Assembly: GCA_030151005.1 (NCBI GenBank)
Contig: JASLES010000288.1
Coordinates: 1 to 5,895, forward strand
DNA: 5,895 nt
Source: Silvimonas sp.
GTDB lineage: Bacteria > Pseudomonadota > Gammaproteobacteria > Burkholderiales > Chitinibacteraceae
Reading direction: 5' to 3'
The notes beneath the pieces were generated by a model. That model was not told where the DNA came from, ran no database searches, and saw only the letters and a program-made list of their open reading frames with translations. Shown piece after piece: positions 1 through 5,895 of this stretch. Positions within the stretch are counted from its first letter, which is position 1. Every line of letters begins with the position of its first letter. The position numbers were made by a program, and so were the translations under genes.

Positions 1-1
1 G

Positions 2-436
2 GGTGCCGGTCTGGCCAAGCGCGGCAACGAGTTCGGTTCTGTCACGGGTCGTCCGCGTCGTTGTGGCTGGTTTGATGCTGCAGCGCTCAAGCGCTCCATC
101 CAGATCAACGGTGTGTCCGGTCTGTGTGTGACCAAGCTGGATGTGATGGACGGCATTGAGACCATCAATCTGTGTACCGGTTACAAGATCGACGGCAAGG
201 TGGTTGATATTCTGCCGGTTGGCGCGGAAGAAATTGCCCGTTGCGAACCCGTTTACGAAGAAATGCCGGGCTGGAGCGAATCCACTTTCGGCGTCAAGCG
301 CTTTGAAGATCTGCCGGCCAATGCACGTGCATATCTCAAGCGTGTGGAAGAAATTTGCGAAGCACCGGTAGACATTATTTCTACCGGTCCGGATCGTGAA
401 GAAACCATCGTGATGCGTCACCCGTTTGGCGCATAA
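2..436 (+). CDS. purA: Adenylosuccinate synthetase, C-terminal part (5' end outside window)
   Basis: The enzyme joins IMP and aspartate using GTP to give adenylosuccinate, the first committed step from IMP to AMP, in the cytosol. The frame is open from base 2 and ends at TAA 434-436, giving 144 residues. That is about the last third of a family whose usual length is near 430. Visible family hallmarks are the aspartate/IMP-binding loop TGRPRR (44-61) followed by CGWFD, the guanine-recognition TKLD (131-142), the MPGWSEST stretch, and the late STGPDR motif (380-397) before the typical ending HPFGA. The reading frame is intact to its natural end. It is followed after 21 bases by a strong hairpin terminator, so purA is the last gene of its transcript. 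It runs toward the minus-strand kinase gene and shows no functional tie to it. The true start and the P-loop lie upstream of the window. Confidence 0.97.
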   Translation, partial: GAGLAKRGNEFGSVTGRPRRCGWFDAAALKRSIQINGVSGLCVTKLDVMDGIETINLCTGYKIDGKVVDILPVGAEEIARCEPVYEEMPGWSESTFGVKRFEDLPANARAYLKRVEEICEAPVDIISTGPDREETIVMRHPFGA

Positions 437-457
437 GCCTGACGGCTGTTCGCCAGC

Positions 458-484
458 AAAAAGCCCCGCATTGCGGGGCTTTTT
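458..484. terminator. Bidirectional rho-independent terminator between purA and the hybrid kinase gene
   Basis: A perfect 7-bp GC stem, GCCCCGC (463-469) with GCGGGGC (473-479), closes a 3-base loop. Five A (458-462) precede it and five T (480-484) follow it. The T run serves purA on the plus strand and the A run becomes the U tract for the minus-strand kinase transcript. The hairpin sits 21 bases after the purA stop and 25 bases after the kinase stop. One element therefore plausibly ends both convergent genes. No other terminator-like structure is visible in the 437-509 gap. Confidence 0.93.
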
Positions 485-509
485 GTTATGTGCTCTCGCT
501 CAGTTTGAA

Positions 510-3500
510 TCAGTTGCGCAGTTGGGCCAGTAGTTCTTCGCATTGCGCACGGGCGCGCTGAAAATCAAGATTGCTGATGGCATCACCTATCTTTGCGCCA
601 TGCTCCGGATACGCCGCGTTCAGGCCGGCCTTGATCTGATCGAATACCCGCGTCGCTTCCATGTTGGCGGAAGCCAGCAGGCGCGACAGCGTTTCCAGAT
701 CGCTGGTAATACTCAGGGCTGAGTCTGGCGCGCTGACGCTTGGGGCGCCGCCCTCTGGCGCTTGTAACAGGGCCAGCAAGGCTTTGACATTGGCGCAGGT
801 TTCTTCCAGCGCGGCGCTAACCTGCAGCAGTTTTTCACTGATGGCCTTGTCGGCAAGGTTCTCCCGCACATCCGTCTCGACCTGGCGCACCTGCAAGGCC
901 AGATCCGTTGCACCCACGGTGCCTGCAGTGCCTTTGAGGGTGTGCAACAGGCGCGCCAGCGCGTCCGGTGGGCTACCAGGCCACCATTGCGCCAATTGTT
1001 CGTTCATCTGCGCGCTGGTACTCAGAAAGCTACCCAGCGCCCATTCAAACAAGGGCAAATCGCCACCCAGGCGCGCCAGCGCAGCAGCGATATCCAGCCC
1101 GCGCTCGCCAGCCAGCTTGAGCGCCGCGGGCGGGATGACGCCGCCACTGCGCAATTGCGCGGGCGGTGGCGCAAGAAGGGTTTCTGTCTGACGGGTGAAC
1201 TGGCGGATGACCGCCACCAATTGATTGAGGTCAAACGGTTTGCCCACATGATCATTCATGCCCGCATCAAGGCACGCCTGGCGATCACTGGCCATGGCAT
1301 TGGCCGTCATGGCAATGATGGGCAGGTCATGCAGACCCAGCTTGTGGCGAATCTCCCGCGTGGCCGCGTAGCCATCCATGTCGGGCATCTGGATATCCAT
1401 CAGCACCGCGTCGTACTGGGGGTGGGCATTTTGTACGGCGTTAACCCCGTCGATGCCGCCGCCTGCGACATCAACCTGCGCGCCTTCGTTCTTCAAGAGT
1501 TCGCGTGCGACTTGCTGATTGGTCGGGTTGTCTTCCACCAGCAAAAGGCGCAAGCCGGTCAAGCGTTGGCCGGAGCCGGCTTTGCGGGCCGGAACCATGG
1601 TGGTGTTCTGGTTGGCGCGCGCATCGGCAACGGCATCGAACAGGGTGGAAATCGTGATGGGTTTGACGAGGAAGCCATCCAGTAGCGCTTGTTCGCTGGC
1701 AAGTCGCTGCGCCAGCATTTCGCGCCCGTGGGCGGTAACCATCACGATCAAGGGCGAGGTGCCGCTTGGGGTAATCTGGCGGATGTGCTCGGCAGTTTGC
1801 CAGCCATCCATCTCCGGCATGGACCAATCGACAAAAATCACGTCGTACGCACGACCACGGTCAATGCTTTGCCTTAGCAGCTCAAGCGCCTCCATGCCGG
1901 ATGCGGCAAGGTCTGCCCGCCAGCCCAATGAGTCGACCATGCGTGAGATAACTTCACGGGCGCTGGCGTTGTCATCTACCACCAGGGCGCGCACACCACG
2001 CAGATTGGCCAGCGCAGGCAGGCTTTCTTCCAGTGAGGTTTCAGCGCCGGTGGCCTGCAGCACAATCTCGAAATGAAAATGGCTACCTTTGCCTGCCATG
2101 CTGTCGACTTCCAGCCGGCCGCCCATCAAATGCACAAGGCGCTGGCTGATTGCCAGCCCCAGCCCGGTGCCGCCAAAGCGGCGGGTGGTCGAGACCTCTG
2201 CTTGAGAAAACCCTTCAAAGATATGGCTGATCTGGTCCTGGGTCATGCCGATCCCGGTGTCACGGACCGAGAACAACACGGTGAGCTGCTCGTCCCGGCG
2301 GCGTTTGAGCCGGACGGAGAGTACCACTTCGCCGTGTTCGGTGAATTTGATGGCATTGCCCGACAAGTTGATCAAGACCTGCTGCAATCGCAATGCATCG
2401 CCAATCACCAGTTCCGGCAGGGCAGGGTCAATGTCGAACAGGATTTCAATATTCTTCTTGCCCACACTGGCCGACAGAATGACGCCAATATCCTTGAGCA
2501 GTTTATCGAGCAGAAACGGGTGCGGGTCTAGTTCCAGTTTGCCGGCCTCGACCTTGGAAAAGTCCAGAATATCGTTGAGCAAGCCCAGCAGCGCCTTGGC
2601 AGAAGACTCGGCCTTCTCGGTGTGGTCGTATTGCCGGCTGGTCAGATCCGTTTGCTGCAGCAACTGCAACATGCCCAGGATGGCATTCATGGGCGTGCGG
2701 ATTTCGTGACTCATATTGGCCAGAAAGTCCGATTTGGCGCGCGTGGCCGACTCGGCGCTTTCTTTGGCCTGGCGCAGCACGGCCTCGTCACGCTTATGTG
2801 TGGTGAGGTCCATGGCAATGCCCAGAAATCCAAAGATCCGGCCTTCCGTGTCACGCAGGCTGCTTACGGTCAGCAGCACGGCAACCCGGCTGCCATCTTT
2901 GCGGATGTAGGCCCACTCGTTGGAATCCGGTTTGCCCAGCCGGGACTTGGCCACAAAGGTTTCAAACCCGGGCTCGACCAGATAGCCCAACTCGTCGGTG
3001 AGGTCGCGCGCGCGGCGTTCCACCTCTGCGGGGTCATGGATAATGCGCGGCGTTTCCAGGTCGATGACTTCGTCAGCGCGATAGCCCAGCAGGCGTTCGG
3101 CAGCGGGGTTGAACAGCTTGATCAGGCCATCTGAATCGGTGGCGATAATGGAATACCCGGCGCTTTCCAGAATGGCGGCTTGTAACGCCGAGAACGCCTG
3201 GATTTGCCCGGTGCGTTCCTGCACCTGTTGTTCCAGCGTGGCGTTCAACTTGAGGATTTGCGCCTCGGTTTCCTTTTGCTGGCTGATGTCACGCACGGTT
3301 TTGGCGGCGCCATCAATTTGCCCGGCCGGCCCGCGAATGGGGGAAACCGTCACCGAAACCGTAATCATTTGGCCGTCTTTGCGTCGGCGCACAGTTTCAA
3401 AATGCGGCACGATCTCACCGTGACCGACGCGCCGCAGGATATCTGCTTCTTCATCGCCCCGGTCATCCGGAATGACGAGTTCGCGAACCGTATGCCCAAT

Positions 3501-4646
3501 GGCCTCGGCCGCGCTGTAACCAAACATGCGCTCGGCTGCCGAATTCCAGGAGGTGACCACGCCTTGTAGTGTCTTGCCGACAATGGCGTCGTTGGAGCCT
3601 TCCACAATCGCCGCCAGGCGCGCCTGGTCTGCGCTGGCCTTGAGCCGGCGATCTACATTGAGCGAGTACAGATAGATAACACCTGCCAGCAAAATGGCGC
3701 AGGCCAGCACAATCAGCGCGGGTTCCAGCGGGGAGAGCAGGTTAAGGTCAGAAATAAACTTGGGCAGGGCGGCAATCTGTGCGTGCCAGACTTGACCATA
3801 TCGATGGATATCCGCCTCATAGACAAAGCCTGGTTCTGGTTTGCGGTCACTTAGCGGTGAAGCGAAAAAATTGGCATTTTTATCGTTGGTATCCAGGGCG
3901 GAGAGTTTGACGGTGATCTCGCCATCCCGATAATCAAAGTGTTTCATGACCGCACTAACCACCAGCGGCGTGTAGACCCAGCCCGTGGTGGCGTCTTCAC
4001 GCTCGGCCGGGTCGGCGGGCATATTGCCGTCCCGGTAGACCGGCATGACCAGCAAAAAGCCCAGATTGGGCTCGCCTTTGGGCAGGGTGAGGCCCAGCGG
4101 GCGCGTCAGCGTGGCTTGCCCGCTATTCATGGCGTCACGCAGGGCGGTCAGGCGGGTGGGTTCAGAGGCAATATCCAGACCGACAACCCGGTTGGCGACC
4201 TCCTGCGGTACAAAATACTGCACCACGTACTTGTCACCCGTGTGCGGCTGGAGCTGGAAAATATGAAAATCCGGCTGGCCGTTGGCCCGCATATTGAGAA
4301 CAAACACAGACTCCTGAGCCGCAGGGATACGACGCACAAAGCCATAACCACGCGCACCCGGAAATTCAGAGTGCAGATCAAGTGAATTGCCATACTGGAT
4401 AAAGCGCGCCTGCGCCGCATCGTCGCCCAGTGCACCAAAGACCGCCCCGCGCGCGCCGCGCAGACCATATTCGTAGATGCGCAATTGCGTATCAATTTGT
4501 TCTACCGCGCGCTTGGAGCGCGATAAAAAGCGCTGATGCGCCACCGCTTCATTTTCTGTTTGCTGGTGGTGGGCGAGCAGGCCGGACAATATCAGGCCCA
4601 AAGCAATAATGATTGCGGGCATCCACCGTGGACTATTGATCTGCAA
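510..4646 (-). CDS. CHASE-PAS-PAS hybrid sensor histidine kinase with two receivers and Hpt
   Basis: A 1378-residue inner-membrane sensor that should autophosphorylate and pass phosphate through its own receivers and Hpt domain. Domain order: TM1 (about 9-26); periplasmic CHASE (about 40-275, with FPGARGYGFVRRIP near 95 and GFLLVMPVYR near 196); TM2 (about 308-329); PAS (about 343-455); a short coiled-coil-like linker; PAS (about 488-615); HisKA with SHEIRTPMN and His647; HATPase with N-box Asn760/Asn764, DTGIG 796-800 and GGTGLGL 825-831; REC1 (Asp891/892, Asp940, Thr971, Lys995); REC2 (Glu1038/Asp1039, Asp1084, Thr1114, Lys1136); Hpt (HTLKG, His1235); and a tail of about 80 residues. No HAMP domain separates TM2 from the first PAS. 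The start is TTG at 4644-4646: it follows AGGAG (4656-4660) by 9 bases, and an in-frame TGA lies three codons upstream. The ATG at codon 9 lacks a good ribosome site and would shorten the lead into TM1. The stop is TGA 510-512. The sensed ligand cannot be told from sequence. Confidence 0.96.
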   Translation of the reverse strand: MQINSPRWMPAIIIALGLILSGLLAHHQQTENEAVAHQRFLSRSKRAVEQIDTQLRIYEYGLRGARGAVFGALGDDAAQARFIQYGNSLDLHSEFPGARGYGFVRRIPAAQESVFVLNMRANGQPDFHIFQLQPHTGDKYVVQYFVPQEVANRVVGLDIASEPTRLTALRDAMNSGQATLTRPLGLTLPKGEPNLGFLLVMPVYRDGNMPADPAEREDATTGWVYTPLVVSAVMKHFDYRDGEITVKLSALDTNDKNANFFASPLSDRKPEPGFVYEADIHRYGQVWHAQIAALPKFISDLNLLSPLEPALIVLACAILLAGVIYLYSLNVDRRLKASADQARLAAIVEGSNDAIVGKTLQGVVTSWNSAAERMFGYSAAEAIGHTVRELVIPDDRGDEEADILRRVGHGEIVPHFETVRRRKDGQMITVSVTVSPIRGPAGQIDGAAKTVRDISQQKETEAQILKLNATLEQQVQERTGQIQAFSALQAAILESAGYSIIATDSDGLIKLFNPAAERLLGYRADEVIDLETPRIIHDPAEVERRARDLTDELGYLVEPGFETFVAKSRLGKPDSNEWAYIRKDGSRVAVLLTVSSLRDTEGRIFGFLGIAMDLTTHKRDEAVLRQAKESAESATRAKSDFLANMSHEIRTPMNAILGMLQLLQQTDLTSRQYDHTEKAESSAKALLGLLNDILDFSKVEAGKLELDPHPFLLDKLLKDIGVILSASVGKKNIEILFDIDPALPELVIGDALRLQQVLINLSGNAIKFTEHGEVVLSVRLKRRRDEQLTVLFSVRDTGIGMTQDQISHIFEGFSQAEVSTTRRFGGTGLGLAISQRLVHLMGGRLEVDSMAGKGSHFHFEIVLQATGAETSLEESLPALANLRGVRALVVDDNASAREVISRMVDSLGWRADLAASGMEALELLRQSIDRGRAYDVIFVDWSMPEMDGWQTAEHIRQITPSGTSPLIVMVTAHGREMLAQRLASEQALLDGFLVKPITISTLFDAVADARANQNTTMVPARKAGSGQRLTGLRLLLVEDNPTNQQVARELLKNEGAQVDVAGGGIDGVNAVQNAHPQYDAVLMDIQMPDMDGYAATREIRHKLGLHDLPIIAMTANAMASDRQACLDAGMNDHVGKPFDLNQLVAVIRQFTRQTETLLAPPPAQLRSGGVIPPAALKLAGERGLDIAAALARLGGDLPLFEWALGSFLSTSAQMNEQLAQWWPGSPPDALARLLHTLKGTAGTVGATDLALQVRQVETDVRENLADKAISEKLLQVSAALEETCANVKALLALLQAPEGGAPSVSAPDSALSITSDLETLSRLLASANMEATRVFDQIKAGLNAAYPEHGAKIGDAISNLDFQRARAQCEELLAQLRN

Positions 4647-4655
4647 ACGTGTTCA

Positions 4656-4660
4656 CTCCT
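4656..4660 (-). promoter_or_regulatory. Ribosome binding site that fixes the TTG start of the hybrid kinase
   Basis: Read on the minus strand this is AGGAG, a strong Shine-Dalgarno core. It lies 9 bases before the TTG at 4646-4644. An in-frame TGA (4655-4653) lies between the two, so no start further upstream is possible. This supports TTG over the later ATG at codon 9. Confidence 0.8.
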
Positions 4661-4693
4661 GATTGAGTGCATCCTGGCGAAGCTGACAGGGGC

Positions 4694-4717
4694 GGTGATC
4701 GGGGGTATTGCATCACC
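4694..4717. repeat. Inverted repeat GGTGAT-N12-ATCACC upstream of the kinase gene
   Basis: Perfect 6-base arms at 4694-4699 and 4712-4717 flank a 12-base centre. The element lies about 50 bases upstream of the kinase start. It could be a dyad operator, or a weak hairpin in the kinase leader RNA. Arms this short can arise by chance, so function is only a suggestion. Confidence 0.3.
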
Positions 4718-4767
4718 ATAAAGCAGCGCGGTGAAAATCCTGTACTTCCGTGTAATCGGTGCTATCC

Positions 4768-4785
4768 AGTAATTAATAAGTAATT
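4768..4785. repeat. AGTAATT direct repeat, two copies one helical turn apart
   Basis: AGTAATT occurs at 4768-4774 and again at 4779-4785, an offset of 11 bases, close to one turn of the helix. A partial copy, AGTAA, follows at 4805-4809. The spacing would put a regulator on the same DNA face, but the AT-rich context makes chance repetition easy. The distance to the response-regulator start is about 80 bases. Confidence 0.3.
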
Positions 4786-4847
4786 CACTAGAAAAAATCG
4801 CATTAGTAAGTGCCTGTATAGCAAAGCAATGACCGGACTGCCGCACT

Positions 4848-4853
4848 GGAGAG
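4848..4853 (+). promoter_or_regulatory. Ribosome binding site for the GTG start of the response regulator
   Basis: GGAGAG lies 9 bases before GTG 4863-4865 (GGAG core 11 bases away). In this frame a TGA at 4830-4832 closes the upstream side, and no ATG or TTG occurs between it and the GTG. GTG is therefore the only start that keeps the whole receiver domain. Confidence 0.75.
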
Positions 4854-4862
4854 AAAACTTAC

Positions 4863-5895
4863 GTGTTTGCTGTCGAAGAACAGTGGCCCCGACCGACTAT
4901 CCTGATCGTTGACGACGCAGTAGAGAATATCAAGCTGATAAGTCATGCACTGTATGGCATGGCCGATTTGCTGTTCGCTACCAACGGCCCGGATGCATTG
5001 CGCATTGCTGATTCCAGCCGTCCCGATCTGGTGCTTCTTGATATTGAAATGCCAGGCATGGATGGCTATGAAGTCTGCAATGCCCTCAAGGCCAACCCTT
5101 ACACCAGCGAATGCGCAGTGATTTTTATCACCGCGCATGAGGGCACGTCTTACGAAACGCAATCGCTAGCCGCTGGCGGTATCGACTTTCTGAACAAGCC
5201 GATCAATGTGCCCATTTGCCGCTTGCGCGTGCAAAACCAGCTCACCCTCAAACGCCAGAAAGACGAACTGGCACAAACCCGCCGTGATCTGGCCGACCTG
5301 GTCCATCACTTGCCCTCCTTTGTAGCGTTCTGGGGCGCAGATACTGTTAATCGTTATTGCAATGATCAGCTTGGGCACTGGTTCGGGATTTCCTCCGCCC
5401 GCATGCTGGGCATGACCCTGGATGCGGTGCTCAATGAAGAAACCATGATGCAACTGCGGCCGCACTGGGCCGGGGCCATGGAGGGGCGCACGATCTCGGT
5501 GGAAGTCACCCTGTTTCCGTCTTCTGCCCGGCGCCGCATTGCGCAAACCACGCTGGTGCCCAACTGGCAGATGGGGGTCGTGGCCGGCGTATTGATGGTG
5601 CTGACCGATATCACTGATCGCATCACCGCCGAACGTGCGCTGTGGGAAGAAAAAGAGCGTATGCGCATCACCCTCAATTCGATTGGGGATGCGGTCATTG
5701 CCACCGACCAGCAAGGTCTGGTGACCTTCATGAACCCGATTGCGGAAGAGATGACGGGCTGGCATTCGTCCGATGCCATTGGCAAGCCGATCGATAACGT
5801 TATGGAGTTACGCGACGCCAACAATGGTCACGTGCTGCGTAATCCGATTTATCTGGCGCTCAAAGAAGAGCGGATTGTCGGCATGGCGCTCAATT
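4863..5895 (+). CDS. Response regulator REC-PAS-PAS, C-terminus outside window
   Basis: 344 residues are visible and the frame stays open at the right edge. Residues about 12-128 form a receiver domain: PTILIVDD with acidic Asp17/Asp18, phosphoacceptor Asp60 in LLDIEMPGMDG, Thr90 in FITA, and Lys112 in NKP, so all catalytic positions are intact. A charged helix (about 128-146) leads to a first PAS (about 143-255, starting LVHHLPSFVAFW and ending MVLTDITDRITAERAL), then a second PAS from about 264 (ITLNSIGDAVIATDQQG, FMNPIAEEMTGW). There is no signal peptide or membrane segment, so it is cytosolic. Second PAS domains of this style commonly precede GGDEF/EAL cyclic-di-GMP domains and sometimes histidine kinases; the output domain is not in the window, so this is inference. 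The gene is divergent from the hybrid kinase, whose Hpt is the likely phosphate donor. Start GTG 4863 is the only start available after the upstream in-frame stop. Confidence 0.93.
   Translation, partial: MFAVEEQWPRPTILIVDDAVENIKLISHALYGMADLLFATNGPDALRIADSSRPDLVLLDIEMPGMDGYEVCNALKANPYTSECAVIFITAHEGTSYETQSLAAGGIDFLNKPINVPICRLRVQNQLTLKRQKDELAQTRRDLADLVHHLPSFVAFWGADTVNRYCNDQLGHWFGISSARMLGMTLDAVLNEETMMQLRPHWAGAMEGRTISVEVTLFPSSARRRIAQTTLVPNWQMGVVAGVLMVLTDITDRITAERALWEEKERMRITLNSIGDAVIATDQQGLVTFMNPIAEEMTGWHSSDAIGKPIDNVMELRDANNGHVLRNPIYLALKEERIVGMALN

Larger units (their letters stand above)
4647..4862. promoter_or_regulatory. Divergent intergenic control region of the kinase and the response regulator
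   Basis: This 216-base gap separates two divergently transcribed signalling genes, so both promoters should lie here or just inside the genes. The right half (about 4764-4821) is clearly more AT-rich than the flanking genes and includes AATTAATAAGTAATT and an A6 run (4792-4797). I could not find a -35/-10 pair with good consensus match and spacing on either strand, so no promoter is placed. The gap also holds a GGTGAT/ATCACC dyad and an AGTAATT direct repeat, listed separately. Overlapping short open frames on both strands look non-coding. Confidence 0.6.

Noticed and set aside
948..1082. A 15-base direct repeat (CAGGCGCGCCAGCGC at 948-962 and 1068-1082)
   Set aside because: Both copies encode the same ALARL residues within the Hpt region of the kinase, so coding and codon bias explain the repeat.
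942..1685. A 247-codon plus-strand open frame opposite the kinase receivers and Hpt
   Set aside because: It lies wholly antisense to strongly conserved receiver and Hpt codons. Its translation is rich in Gln, Arg and His with no recognisable motif, as expected for an opposite-strand shadow in GC-rich DNA.
4536..4721. A small plus-strand open frame running into the divergent gap
   Set aside because: Most of it is antisense to the kinase TM1 region and no ribosome site or conserved motif supports it.
4794..4822. A possible sigma-70 promoter with TATAGC (4817-4822) as its -10
   Set aside because: No -35-like hexamer lies at 16-18 bases upstream, and the extended -10 TGn spacing does not fit, so it is not supported.
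4592..4846. A small minus-strand open frame covering the divergent gap and the kinase 5' end
   Set aside because: It overlaps the kinase start in another frame, covers the AT-rich control region, and has no recognisable protein features.
5166..5765. A 199-codon minus-strand open frame within the response regulator
   Set aside because: It is antisense to the receiver end and PAS domains. Its composition is biased (His, Gly, Gln) and it shows no family motif.

Overview
The window looks like chromosomal DNA from a moderately GC-rich proteobacterium. The adenylosuccinate synthetase tail and the style of the signalling proteins suggest a betaproteobacterium, perhaps of the Neisseriales/Chromobacteriaceae type. 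That placement is inferred from protein flavour only; no rRNA or other marker is present.

Layout: (1) Positions 2-436, plus strand, hold the C-terminal third of purA, a housekeeping purine gene cut by the left edge. (2) Positions 437-509 are a short convergent intergenic stretch with one strong hairpin (458-484). It has A and T tracts on its two sides and can terminate transcription from both directions. (3) Positions 510-4646, minus strand, encode one very large hybrid sensor histidine kinase of 1378 residues: TM-CHASE-TM-PAS-PAS-HisKA-HATPase-REC-REC-Hpt plus a helical-looking tail. All the phosphorelay residues I looked for are present. (4) Positions 4647-4862 are a 216-base divergent control region, more AT-rich in the half nearest the right-hand gene, with a small dyad and a short direct repeat. 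(5) Positions 4863-5895, plus strand, encode the first 344 residues of a response regulator (REC-PAS-PAS...), cut by the right edge.

How the genes fit together: the two signalling genes are transcribed away from a shared control region and carry complementary phosphorelay parts. The simplest reading is a signal sensed outside the membrane by the CHASE domain. Phosphate would then pass from His647 to a receiver Asp (Asp940 and/or Asp1084), to Hpt His1235, and on to Asp60 of the divergent regulator. The regulator's output domain lies beyond the window. Its second PAS resembles those that often precede GGDEF/EAL cyclic-di-GMP modules, so a c-di-GMP output is plausible but unseen. purA is a convergent neighbour and shows no functional link.

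I found no mobile element, CRISPR array, tRNA or rRNA, and no clear sign of a new kind of system. The most useful leads are the probable cognate kinase/regulator pair, the unassigned tail after the Hpt domain, and the elements in the divergent control region.
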